The notes beneath the pieces are model-generated. The model did no database searches. It was given only the letters and a program-made list of their open reading frames with translations, and was not told the DNA's origin. The position numbers and the translations under genes are program-made. From the IMG/VR virus record IMGVR_UViG_3300044972_000502, positions 1 through 45,413 of that record: a DNA stretch of 45,413 nt. The stretch is one strand, 5' to 3'. The stretch's first letter is position 1, and each line of letters starts with the position of its first letter. This document shows positions 21,831-31,595 of the stretch, piece after piece. The DNA comes from a virus.

Positions 21831-22745
21831 ATGGCAATAAATGTAGATACAGTTTATAAGACTGTCTTATTAATACTTAATAAAGAGCAACGGGGCTATA
21901 TGACCCCAGACGAGTTTAACAAGACAGCGACTCAGGTACAACTTGAGATATTTGAAAGTTATTTTGATGATCTTAATCAGCAATTAAGGGTACCAGATAA
22001 TGATAGCGAATATGCTGATCGACAAAAAAACCTACAAGAAAAATTAGCAGTATTCCATTCGGAAGGTGATTGCCAATATTTTGGCCCGTATTTTAGTGTT
22101 CCAACTACTTCTGGAACTTCGGCTATTGATGCATTTTTAACTGTTGCCGGGCAATCACAATATACATTGACATCATTGACAGCTGCCCAGTTGTCGGCAG
22201 GTTTAATAACAGTAACGTTTAATGGGGTTTTACAACCTGATTCTGTATGGAATGTAACTGGCAATGTATTATCGTTGTCAGATATTCCCGTTGGTGGAAT
22301 AAGTGTAATTGTTACGTTATACCCGTATGATTTTTATAAACTCGGAACAGTAATATACAATAATGAAAAGGAGGTACAATATGTTCAACCGCATGAACTG
22401 CTGGAATTAAATTTATCACCATTAACAAGACCAACCTTATACTATCCAGTATATAAATATAGTGACTATAAGATATATGTTTATCCACAAACAATTGTTA
22501 ACAATATATCTGCAACTTATTTACGTAAACCACTAAATCCAGTATGGAACTTTACAGCTTCTGCTCCGTATTATCAATATATATACAATCCTAATACGTC
22601 TGTTAATTTTGAATTGCACCCAACAGAACAAATAAGCGTTATCACAAGGATACTACTTTACTCAGGTGTAGTCATAAAAGACCCGCAAATTGTACAAATA
22701 GCAGCACAACAAATACAAGCTGAAAATATAAATTCAAAAAGCTAA
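21831..22745 (+). CDS. 304-aa connector/ring protein
   Basis: Begins MAINVDTVYKTVLLILNKEQ RGYMTPDEFN, followed by TQVQLEIFESYFDDLNQQLR: a helical opening that I know from conserved podovirus-type structural proteins next to the capsid block. The middle is β-rich (SQYTLTSLTAAQLSAGLITV, NGVLQPDSVW) and the C-terminus has VYKYSDYKIYVYPQTI and NPNTSVNFELHPTEQ. By position it would form a ring under the portal, joining head and tail. Names such as adaptor or tubular protein A would fit but cannot be fixed from the sequence. Spacing to the next gene is only 6 bases. Confidence 0.6.
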   Translation: MAINVDTVYKTVLLILNKEQRGYMTPDEFNKTATQVQLEIFESYFDDLNQQLRVPDNDSEYADRQKNLQEKLAVFHSEGDCQYFGPYFSVPTTSGTSAIDAFLTVAGQSQYTLTSLTAAQLSAGLITVTFNGVLQPDSVWNVTGNVLSLSDIPVGGISVIVTLYPYDFYKLGTVIYNNEKEVQYVQPHELLELNLSPLTRPTLYYPVYKYSDYKIYVYPQTIVNNISATYLRKPLNPVWNFTASAPYYQYIYNPNTSVNFELHPTEQISVITRILLYSGVVIKDPQIVQIAAQQIQAENINSKS

Positions 22746-22751
22746 TAAAGT

Positions 22752-23966
22752 ATGGCATTTCCTAATGGCGGTTTAATAACCGAGACAAATAGACAATACT
22801 ACGAAGGAGCACAAGGCTTTCAAGTAATGGATTTAGAAGGGCAAGATGCATTTGCATTTACTTTTGATACCAATATAATATTTGGTAGTTGGGATCAAAA
22901 TGATCCTGCTTATGCTTTAAATAATTTTAAATTATATTTTAGTCCAGACGGATTAAACTATTCAGAAATACTAACCGAATATACCGTAGTTAATAATGTA
23001 GTAACTTTAGCAAACCCACTCGACCAAGGTGATGTTATAGTTATGCAACTTAAAAGAGTAGATGGTGGTAATTATGGAGATAAAGACGCTTATGGTAATA
23101 CCGTAGAAGAAAATTATGGTGGCTATTCATATATAACATTAAATGAAGTTATTAATAACTTTATGGTAGCTTATGTTGGTAATGGAAAACTTATTGGTAA
23201 CGCAAAAAGAACAGATGTTATCTTTCATGCTAAGCGTGCATTACAGGAGTTTAGTTATGATACTTTAAAAAGTATGAAGTCTCAGGAATTAAGTGTTCCA
23301 GCTAATCTATCTGTTCCTTTGCCTCAAGACTATGTTAACTATGTAAAATTATCTTGGGTTGATAACTCAGGTGTTAAACATATAATATATCCAACGACAT
23401 TAACAAGCAATCCAACTGAATTGCCGATACAGGATTCACGTGGTGTTGCAATACAAAGCAGCTACGATGACAATATCCAATCAACTTCATTAACAGAAGA
23501 AAGATGGAATACGAATAATTCTGGTAATATAATAGCAGAATCAATGAATCTGTATCCGAACGGGTGGTATGGTTATAATTGGGGATATGGTGGTTTTTAT
23601 GGGCAAGCTTATGGGCTTGATCCACAATATGCTAATTATAATGGAACTTATACCATTAATGAACGTGAGGGTAAAATAAACTTTTCAAGTGATCTTGTTG
23701 GTTTAGTTATCATATTTGAGTATATATCAGATGGACTAGCTTATGAACTTGATTCAAGAATACCAAAGTTAGCGGAGGAGGCGATGTATGCTTATATTTT
23801 ACATGCTATTATATCGACCCGTGCAAATCAACCGGAATACCTTGTAAGAAGATTACGAGATGAAAAAAGCGCAAAACTTAGAAACGCTAAAATAAGATTA
23901 TCTAATATTAAATTAGAAGAAATAACTCAAGTAATGAGAGGAAAATCTAAATGGATTAAACACTAA
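22752..23966 (+). CDS. 404-aa tail ring/stabilisation protein
   Basis: The N-terminal β-rich part (about 1-110) includes FAFTFDTNIIFGSWDQNDPA and reads like a small added domain. The central part carries YVGNGKLIGNAKRTDVIFHA, KRALQEFSYDTLKSMKSQEL and VPLPQDYVNYVKLSWVDN, a pattern I know from marine podovirus-like structural proteins corresponding in position to the P22 gp4/ring family. The C-terminal helices (RIPKLAEEAMYAYILHAIIS, LRDEKSAKLRNAKIRLSN) are typical of ring adaptors that wrap the portal. A Tyr/Gly-rich loop (about 272-292) is peculiar to this protein. Two bases separate it from the hub gene. Confidence 0.6.
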   Translation: MAFPNGGLITETNRQYYEGAQGFQVMDLEGQDAFAFTFDTNIIFGSWDQNDPAYALNNFKLYFSPDGLNYSEILTEYTVVNNVVTLANPLDQGDVIVMQLKRVDGGNYGDKDAYGNTVEENYGGYSYITLNEVINNFMVAYVGNGKLIGNAKRTDVIFHAKRALQEFSYDTLKSMKSQELSVPANLSVPLPQDYVNYVKLSWVDNSGVKHIIYPTTLTSNPTELPIQDSRGVAIQSSYDDNIQSTSLTEERWNTNNSGNIIAESMNLYPNGWYGYNWGYGGFYGQAYGLDPQYANYNGTYTINEREGKINFSSDLVGLVIIFEYISDGLAYELDSRIPKLAEEAMYAYILHAIISTRANQPEYLVRRLRDEKSAKLRNAKIRLSNIKLEEITQVMRGKSKWIKH

Positions 23967-23968
23967 TT

Positions 23969-26900
23969 ATGGCTGAAATTAAAAATACTTTTTTACAATC
24001 CAAGATGAATAAAGACTTGGATGATAGAATTATTCCAAATGGGCAATACAGAGATGCTTTAAATGTTTCGATTGGTAAATCTGAGCAGGATGACATTGGT
24101 TCATTGCAACCCATATTAGGTAATTATAATCTGCCAATACCGGCTGACGATGAAACATTAGTTTGTATTGGTTTTTTTATGGATAATCAAAACAATCGTA
24201 TATATAGATTTTTAACTGACTATATTGATCCTCAGCCGGCACAAATAAATTACCCAGGCGAAGATTCTATAATGAAAATATCAGTTTATGATGTTGATGC
24301 TCAAACATACACGACTCTTGTAAATGGATCTTTTTTAAATTTTTCATATGACAATGGGTCACGCATAAATGGTGTTAATTTAATAGAAGGATTACTATAT
24401 TGGACTGATAATAGAAATCAACCAAGAAAAATAAATGTAAATACGGCTTTAGCAAATCCAAATTATTATACTACTGAAGAGCACATATCTGTTGCAAAAT
24501 ATGCTCCAGTAGAACCAATATCTTTAGTAAGAAAAATTATAGCAACAGTAGACACTGTACTAGATCCTTACGAAATACAACTTGAAGATGCTACGGGTAT
24601 TTTGCCGGGTATGACAGTCGTTTCTACATCAGTTAATATTTGTGATTATATGATTGTAGTTTCGGTAGATGGAAACGTTGTTACCTTGTACGAAGAAACA
24701 TCAGCAATCTCTAATGGGGATGTTCTTACTTTCTTAGGTTCTACTATGTCCGATAAAGCTGAAGAATTAAATTGGCCGGGTGATCCAGACTTTTTAGAAG
24801 ACAAATATGTAAGGTTTAGCTATAGGTTTCGTTTCGATGACAATGAATATTCATTAATGGCTCCTTTTACGCAAATAGCATATATACCAAAACAAAAAGG
24901 GTACTTTATAAATGGAGATGAAACAGCTGCGTATAGAAGCACTATAGTTAGGTGGATGGAGAACAATGTTAATAATATAGAATTATTAATACCTTTCCCT
25001 GACTTGTTATCAAACGTAAATAATTCATATAAAATAATAGAGGCTGATGTTTTATACAAAGAGTCAGACTCAAACGCGGTAAAAGTACTTGAAACAATAC
25101 CATATAGTACTTGGCAGTCTACGGTAGATGCTGACCAAACGAATGTGTATAATCAACCATACCAATCACAAAAACCGTATAAAACATTAGCTGAAGACGA
25201 AACAGTAAGGGTATATGACTTAGTTCCAACAAGAGCAAGAGCTCAAGAAATTTCGGGGAATAGGGTTATGTATGGTAATTATTATTCCATGTATACTGCC
25301 CCCAGTTCTATAAACTATAATGTAACTATAAATCCAAAAACAAAGTTTTTTACTAGCTTTGTAGAATATCCAAATCATACTTTAAAACAAAATAGAAACT
25401 ATCAGGTAGGGTTTGTTTTGTCTGATAAATACGGTAGACAATCTCCTGTTATATTATCAACAATAGACCTGCTCTCTGTTACAGGTAGTATTGCTTCTTC
25501 ATATTTTGGAGGATCAACTATTTATGCGCCATATATTGATTCAGATGCTGGCTACCCGGATGTTATATGCTGGCCAGGTAATGCATTACTTGTATTAGTA
25601 AATAGTGTTATATCTTCTACACGTAATATACCAAATGGAACACCGGGATTATATGCTACCCCTATAACAAAAAGCAATACACCGGGATTTTCTATAATAT
25701 CATCTGATATATTTTATAATAGTGACCCATTAGTTAACGCTTGGCAATATACATATTATGAGGATACTACCCCTGGAATTAATTCATTAATATTAACAGA
25801 GGGTAATTGGCTTCGTGGTCAGTATGTTGATTATGTAGAGGTATTGGCTGTTGATCCATTACTCGGGTCTGGTTATACAATAACTACATCTGGCAGAGTT
25901 AATGACCTATACAGTTACAATTCCGCAAATGAACCGGATACTAAATTTGCATATTACATAAACACGATTGGGTGGTATTCATATAAGATTGTAGTAAGAC
26001 AACAAGAGCAAGACTATTATAATGCTTATTTACCTGGCATGTTAAATGCTTATCCTGTAGATCAAACATATGGATCTCAGGTTACTTATACTGTGCCTGG
26101 AGGTGTCCCTTCATTAGATAATGGTATAAATAAATCTGATTTCCCATTAAATGAAATAGATAAAACGGCTCATATTGTTTTAATAAATGATAATATAAAT
26201 AAGATACCAAGAGATTTAGCCGAAGTCGGGCCAGATCAGAAGCAATATAGAAGTAGCGTACAATTGTTTGGCAGAGTAGAGAATACTTCAGACCCAATAT
26301 CATTTAATGCTATTATACCCGCTCCGGTTATAAATGCAACATCTTTTGAATATGATATGACCGTTTATACTAATCTAGCAAATGAAATAGAGGTTGGAGA
26401 TATATTATTTTATGACGGTGCCCCACCATGGTATGCAAATACTTCTATTACAAAAATAGAACTTGATGTCCCATCGCCAGGTACTGGAACAATAACTTTT
26501 TCTCCAGCTCAAGACATAACCAACGCGGATTTAGCAGTTACGGTATTAAAGGGAGCCAATAGACAATATTATCCTACAAGAAAAGCGGATGTTGTTACGT
26601 CAATTGCTAATTCTATTGACTTTGATTTTTTACAAAACTCAGTTGAGAATATAGCTGGATCAACGGGCAGAAACATTTATCAATTACAAACAAACCCTTT
26701 AATAGGTAGAATATCAACTATAAATGGTATTGGCACAACAGGTGGTTCAATGGTGCCTTTTTTAAGTGTATATGAAACAAGTCCTGAAGAATCTTTATTA
26801 GATTTATTTTGGGAAACAACAACAGCTGGATTAATATCGGATTTGAACTGGGACGTGTTAGTTGGAACAAGCGTGCCTGTTGACTTGAACCCATTTGATT

Positions 26901-29503
26901 CATTATTTTATGAATCTCAAAATAAAAATGGCGGAGGAGACGAAACTGGAGCAGATGACTCAGCTTATATAACAGATGATATATTCCCATTAGATAGTAG
27001 TGGAATTGCTGTTATTCCAAGTGCAGCTGAATTAATTTCTGTTTTTGATAATTCAGAAATACCAGTTGATTCAACATCACGGTTTGAGATTAGACCAGGA
27101 ATAAATCCGAACACATATAGAATAGCAATAAATGATAATTTTGTTTTCGATAATAGTAGTTTAACAACTGGGCAATTTTCATTTAATATTCGTTTCGAAT
27201 ATGATAATATTTGGTATTATTTTTCTTTTAATATACAACTAGCAAACAAAGCCCCTATACTGCCATTATGTCCAACCGATGGTTATAATAGAGTCATTGA
27301 TAATACAGCCACTGTTATAGAAACCATAACTGCATATAATGGCGCGTTTGGAAATTCTACAATAGGGTTATTATGGGAGATTGTAAGCGGCAATAGTGAT
27401 GGATATTTTAGTATAAATTCTTCTAATGGCGAATTAAGTCTTGCTAATCAAGAAGCGGCTTTAGGCGCTTATACACTAAGAATAAGAGTTACCGATGCTA
27501 CTAATAATGGATTGCAACTTATTGGTTCAGCCCCTTTTGGTAGTTTGTCTACTGATTGTGATATAATAATATCCCTACAAAATGTACCGTTAACACCTTG
27601 CTTAAATAATTTTTCATCTAGTAAATTTATATATCAGAATGCATATAGAACAATTCCCGATTTCTATTCATATCGACCAGAACCAAGAACTAGACTACCT
27701 TTCCCTGCTGGATATGGTGGTATATATGTAGGAACCGCAAATTCCACATTAGATAGCAATGGATTTAATTCTAATCTACCATTTACACCTAATAATAATG
27801 GAAGATTTCAGTCGGTTATAAATGTAGCTACCGCTAACGGATGTACTACACCAACAGCATTAACTCAAGGTTCATTGCGATGGATAATTAATCTAAATGG
27901 GTTTATAAATGCTGGCGCAAATTGCGGTTCTGCCACAAATAAGTACCAATTAGCAAAAGCGTATTTTTTATTGTATTATAGACCCAACGCAACTAGCGCA
28001 TGGACTCTTGCTACTACGGATAACAGATATGACTTTAATGCCCAAGCAAACGATTGGACTATAGCTAATTCTGAACCTAGGTATGGATATAATTACCCAG
28101 GTGGAAATATATGGCAACAACAAAGTGGATGCGGAAGAATATGGAATAACCAATGGGCTAATTTATTAACAGGTAATCAAGTCACTCAAAACCCATTTGG
28201 TGTGCATAAATTTGATTTGCCTGGGCCAAATGTGATTGCTCCAAATGTTAATCAAAATAGTGGCGTTGAACAATTTGATACATATAACGGATATCCAGAC
28301 GCTTATTCAGGACTAGGGATGTTTAGTTACTACACAGGTGTAACCCCTAATACAAAAAAGTACATAACATCATTGACTAAAGCATATGAACCTAGTTGGA
28401 ATTCCGGTGGAAATGGCACATACTCGGTTGAAGGTAGAATGAATATGGGGTTGCAAGCTGGGACATGGAGAAACCGTGTTGTTTTTCAATCTGACACGGA
28501 TAAATATTCAACTGAAGGAGGTTTGTGCATAAGACTTGATCCAGGGCAGGATGATTGGGTTGTAGGTTCTACAGCAAAAAGAAGTACGTCATTTGTTACA
28601 TCTACCCCAGGTGAATACTTTTTAGCTATCAGACTAGTTGATGGTTCAAGTACTGAATGCCGAATAGACGGAATAGGCCCTTGGGTTGATGTTGAACTAG
28701 AGGATGCAAACTTTACTTATGTTGGTCCAACACCTGTGCGAACAGCTTATCGATACAATGTAAGGATACTTAATCCAGGAGATGATTACCCATCTGCAGT
28801 TCCATCTGACTCACCTGATGCAAGATATACATATGATTTTAATGTGGCATGCAAAACATCCGATGACTCCGCTATTGGGGATCCTATACAATTAACAAAT
28901 CAATCTTTTACAGATTTTGCTCCAAGAATTATAATAGAAGGAATGGCATGTTCAGAGCCAACAAATACATACTTTAGTCCCGGAACAAAAGTAAACAGTG
29001 TTGATTATGTTAATAAAAGAATAACAATAACGCCAGATTCTTTATTGCCTATACCAAATAATTTTGAATTTTCTTTAGTACATAATTCACTTGACTCAGA
29101 TGGTATTCTGTGGTCGGATACAAATGATGGAACAGAAGTAAAACAACTTTATGTTGATGAAGATTTGACTGAATTTTGGATTCCACCTATAGCAGATAAA
29201 TATTATACTTTTCAGAATATGGATAGAAACTATAGTAGCGGCGACGCTGGATTAGATTCAAGTATGCCTGGAATAACAAATAAACCAAACTTTTGTGCAA
29301 AATTTAATGCAACAGGTGGGGTTATTCCATCAATATCTACGCTTAATAATGGAGTTGATCTTAATGACCCCACAGAATTATGGTCTTATGGAAGATTAGG
29401 TCATAAGTCTCCAACAATACAAACGGCGTGGTATAATTCCCCTAGTCAAGACTTAAGGAATAATTATCATCATAATATATCACAAGTAATAACAACGCCG
29501 TAA
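23969..29503 (+). CDS. 1844-aa giant tail hub/tube protein with cadherin-like insert
   Basis: The N-terminus (MAEIKNTFLQSKMNKDLDDR, PNGQYRDALNVSIG) and LLYWTDNRNQPRKIN are hallmarks I recall from large tail-hub or tubular-B-like proteins of Bacteroidota and marine podophages. The long middle is β-rich. Around residues 1093-1205 a segment with APILPLCPTDGYNR, GLLWEIVSGNSDGYFSINSS and LGAYTLRIRVTDATN reads as a cadherin/Ig-type domain, a common carbohydrate- or protein-binding insert in tail proteins. The last third is rich in Gly, Asn, Tyr and Pro and probably forms exposed domains. It is followed after 41 bases by a 524-aa gene that looks like a continuation of the hub. Confidence 0.65.
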   Translation: MAEIKNTFLQSKMNKDLDDRIIPNGQYRDALNVSIGKSEQDDIGSLQPILGNYNLPIPADDETLVCIGFFMDNQNNRIYRFLTDYIDPQPAQINYPGEDSIMKISVYDVDAQTYTTLVNGSFLNFSYDNGSRINGVNLIEGLLYWTDNRNQPRKINVNTALANPNYYTTEEHISVAKYAPVEPISLVRKIIATVDTVLDPYEIQLEDATGILPGMTVVSTSVNICDYMIVVSVDGNVVTLYEETSAISNGDVLTFLGSTMSDKAEELNWPGDPDFLEDKYVRFSYRFRFDDNEYSLMAPFTQIAYIPKQKGYFINGDETAAYRSTIVRWMENNVNNIELLIPFPDLLSNVNNSYKIIEADVLYKESDSNAVKVLETIPYSTWQSTVDADQTNVYNQPYQSQKPYKTLAEDETVRVYDLVPTRARAQEISGNRVMYGNYYSMYTAPSSINYNVTINPKTKFFTSFVEYPNHTLKQNRNYQVGFVLSDKYGRQSPVILSTIDLLSVTGSIASSYFGGSTIYAPYIDSDAGYPDVICWPGNALLVLVNSVISSTRNIPNGTPGLYATPITKSNTPGFSIISSDIFYNSDPLVNAWQYTYYEDTTPGINSLILTEGNWLRGQYVDYVEVLAVDPLLGSGYTITTSGRVNDLYSYNSANEPDTKFAYYINTIGWYSYKIVVRQQEQDYYNAYLPGMLNAYPVDQTYGSQVTYTVPGGVPSLDNGINKSDFPLNEIDKTAHIVLINDNINKIPRDLAEVGPDQKQYRSSVQLFGRVENTSDPISFNAIIPAPVINATSFEYDMTVYTNLANEIEVGDILFYDGAPPWYANTSITKIELDVPSPGTGTITFSPAQDITNADLAVTVLKGANRQYYPTRKADVVTSIANSIDFDFLQNSVENIAGSTGRNIYQLQTNPLIGRISTINGIGTTGGSMVPFLSVYETSPEESLLDLFWETTTAGLISDLNWDVLVGTSVPVDLNPFDSLFYESQNKNGGGDETGADDSAYITDDIFPLDSSGIAVIPSAAELISVFDNSEIPVDSTSRFEIRPGINPNTYRIAINDNFVFDNSSLTTGQFSFNIRFEYDNIWYYFSFNIQLANKAPILPLCPTDGYNRVIDNTATVIETITAYNGAFGNSTIGLLWEIVSGNSDGYFSINSSNGELSLANQEAALGAYTLRIRVTDATNNGLQLIGSAPFGSLSTDCDIIISLQNVPLTPCLNNFSSSKFIYQNAYRTIPDFYSYRPEPRTRLPFPAGYGGIYVGTANSTLDSNGFNSNLPFTPNNNGRFQSVINVATANGCTTPTALTQGSLRWIINLNGFINAGANCGSATNKYQLAKAYFLLYYRPNATSAWTLATTDNRYDFNAQANDWTIANSEPRYGYNYPGGNIWQQQSGCGRIWNNQWANLLTGNQVTQNPFGVHKFDLPGPNVIAPNVNQNSGVEQFDTYNGYPDAYSGLGMFSYYTGVTPNTKKYITSLTKAYEPSWNSGGNGTYSVEGRMNMGLQAGTWRNRVVFQSDTDKYSTEGGLCIRLDPGQDDWVVGSTAKRSTSFVTSTPGEYFLAIRLVDGSSTECRIDGIGPWVDVELEDANFTYVGPTPVRTAYRYNVRILNPGDDYPSAVPSDSPDARYTYDFNVACKTSDDSAIGDPIQLTNQSFTDFAPRIIIEGMACSEPTNTYFSPGTKVNSVDYVNKRITITPDSLLPIPNNFEFSLVHNSLDSDGILWSDTNDGTEVKQLYVDEDLTEFWIPPIADKYYTFQNMDRNYSSGDAGLDSSMPGITNKPNFCAKFNATGGVIPSISTLNNGVDLNDPTELWSYGRLGHKSPTIQTAWYNSPSQDLRNNYHHNISQVITTP

Positions 29504-29544
29504 TAGCGGAGCTAAAATTATTAAAAAACAAGTAATTATAAAGC

Positions 29545-31119
29545 ATGGGTGCAGTATTAGAAGTAAAATATTTTAATTCTTTCTGGTTAAAAAAAATAAA
29601 GTCAATAACATCCGTAAAAACCACAACAGGTATTGTGCGTTATGATGTTGAAGACGGAACAATAATTGAACTAGAAGAAACAAATACCCTAATAGGAGTT
29701 GGGCAACAAGTAACGGGGTCTGGTATATCAACCAATCCTGTTCCTACAATTGTCTATTTTGATGGTACAACAAAAATTACACTAAGTGAACCACAAACTG
29801 TAGAGGCCGGGACTGAACTAACAATAGGTCCTATAACAGACTTTAAGTATATTCCATCTGCTTATTCGGGGGATGTTACAGAAGGTATTGATTGGTATGT
29901 AGAAGAAACAAGAATTAGAGGTGGGTATAATAATACAAATGTTGATCTTGGAGTGAAAGCTTATACTGTGGAAGACACGGATACACAGCAACATAGATAT
30001 AACTCTATTATATATTCAGGTATTTATAATTCAAGAACAGGCATAAATAATACAAATCAATTTTCTGTTGGACAAGATATTACAAAAAGCGCTGACCCAG
30101 CAAATGGCTCAATACAAAAGTTATATGCAGAAAATACAAATTTAATTATATTCCAAGAATCAAAAGTAAGTCAAGCATTGATTGATAAGAATGCTGTTTA
30201 TTCAGCAGACGGTCAACCAATGACTACTTCTGGAGCTTTTGTAATTGGCCAAATACAAGCTTATGCGGGTAACTATGGTATAAGCACAAATCCTGAAAGT
30301 TTTGCTGTTTATGGGTACCGCAAGTATTTTACAGATAGAAATCAAAATGCAGTATTAAGATTATCGCAAGATGGTATAACAGAAATATCTGCTTATGGCA
30401 TGTTAGATTATTTTAGAGACTATTTAACAGCAGTAAGTACTACAGGAAGAGTAGTCGGAATGTGGGATATGCATAATAAACAATATGTATTATCTTTGCA
30501 AATAGCCGGTGATCAAAGTTCTAGTCAACGTTATGATCCAACAGCGGAGCCAACAATTGTTTTCGATGAAGATGTTAACGGTTGGACAAGTAGACTTTCA
30601 TTTAGACCTGAATTAGGCGGAAGTTTAAGAAACAATTTTTATACTTTTAGATCAGGCGGAATTTGGCAACATTATTCTACCAATGTTAATAAAGGAACAT
30701 TTTATAATGCAACTATAAATTCATCTGTTGTTTTGATATTCAATAGTTCTACTTCAGAGGTTAAAAACTTTAATACATTGAACTATGAAGGCAGTGCTGG
30801 GTGGCAATTAGATTCATTAATAACAGACACAGATAGTGCAATACCTGTTCTGCCATTTACCCAAGTTTATAATTTAGCTAATATACAGAATCAATTGTTT
30901 TCAAATACTTTTAAAAAGAAAGAAAATAAATATTTTGCAACAATAATTAATAATACTATCGAAGGTGCTGGTGATGTTATTTGGGGGCAGTCTATGACAG
31001 GATTAAAAGGTTTTTATGCTACAGCCACTATGTCAATAAACAATTCTTTATATGGATCCCCTTTTGCCCGTACAGAATTATTTGCTGCATCTACTGAATA
31101 TGTAAATTCATCATACTAA
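29545..31119 (+). CDS. 524-aa tail hub component
   Basis: Starts MGAVLEVKYFNSFWLKKIKS. A β-rich N-terminal domain (about 25-95) is followed by DWYVEETRIRGGYNNTNVDL and HRYNSIIYSGIYNSRTGINN, then YAENTNLIIFQESKVSQALI and SFAVYGYRKYFTDRNQNAVL, which read like β-propeller blades of a podovirus tail hub. I associate these motifs with the distal part of the hub protein in related phages, so this may be the second half of a function split over two genes. The frame differs from that of the 1844-aa gene, with stops between them, so they are separate proteins here. Its stop overlaps the next start. Confidence 0.6.
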   Translation: MGAVLEVKYFNSFWLKKIKSITSVKTTTGIVRYDVEDGTIIELEETNTLIGVGQQVTGSGISTNPVPTIVYFDGTTKITLSEPQTVEAGTELTIGPITDFKYIPSAYSGDVTEGIDWYVEETRIRGGYNNTNVDLGVKAYTVEDTDTQQHRYNSIIYSGIYNSRTGINNTNQFSVGQDITKSADPANGSIQKLYAENTNLIIFQESKVSQALIDKNAVYSADGQPMTTSGAFVIGQIQAYAGNYGISTNPESFAVYGYRKYFTDRNQNAVLRLSQDGITEISAYGMLDYFRDYLTAVSTTGRVVGMWDMHNKQYVLSLQIAGDQSSSQRYDPTAEPTIVFDEDVNGWTSRLSFRPELGGSLRNNFYTFRSGGIWQHYSTNVNKGTFYNATINSSVVLIFNSSTSEVKNFNTLNYEGSAGWQLDSLITDTDSAIPVLPFTQVYNLANIQNQLFSNTFKKKENKYFATIINNTIEGAGDVIWGQSMTGLKGFYATATMSINNSLYGSPFARTELFAASTEYVNSSY

Positions 31120-31592
31120 TGACAAATGAAATTCAATTAAATACAGAAAATAAAATAATAAACAAAGACTTTATTAGCAAGGTCACTGCGCTTGAACAAG
31201 AAATGTTGAACAGTGATCTTCCTGGTATTATAAAAGGTAATTCAGATAGCTTTCCGTTAACTCACTCTTTTTCGGATGGGATATACATACGCGAAATGCT
31301 TATGGCTAAAGGCGGGTTTATTATTGGTAAATTACATAAATATAACCACACATGGTTTTTACTTAAAGGCGAATTAGAGGTTGCTACGGAAGACGGAGTA
31401 AATCACTATATTGCTCCATGTTATGTGAATGCCCCATGCGGGACCAAAAGAGTTATACATGCCCTTGAAGATTCCATATTTGTAAACGTGCATGCAAATC
31501 CAAATAATATAATGGATATAGAAATTTTAGAGAATGAGTTAGTATGCGATTCATACGAATCTTATGAAGAATATAAACTTTTAAACAAATAA
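31119..31592 (+). CDS. 157-aa cupin-fold phage protein
   Basis: The core (about residues 58-130) has cupin signatures: GFIIGKLHKYNHTWFLLKGE, a His-x3-His pair (H73, H77) with E85 in cupin motif 1, and APCYVNAPCGTKRVIHALED with H114 in motif 2, then NVHANP. I recall a similar small cupin in T7-like and marine podophages. The metal-ligand pattern is mostly complete, so it may bind metal, but no substrate is implied. It overlaps the hub gene at TAATG and precedes the ejection proteins by 4 bases, so a tail or internal-virion role is more likely than metabolism. Confidence 0.7.
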   Translation: MTNEIQLNTENKIINKDFISKVTALEQEMLNSDLPGIIKGNSDSFPLTHSFSDGIYIREMLMAKGGFIIGKLHKYNHTWFLLKGELEVATEDGVNHYIAPCYVNAPCGTKRVIHALEDSIFVNVHANPNNIMDIEILENELVCDSYESYEEYKLLNK

Positions 31593-31595
31593 GCA

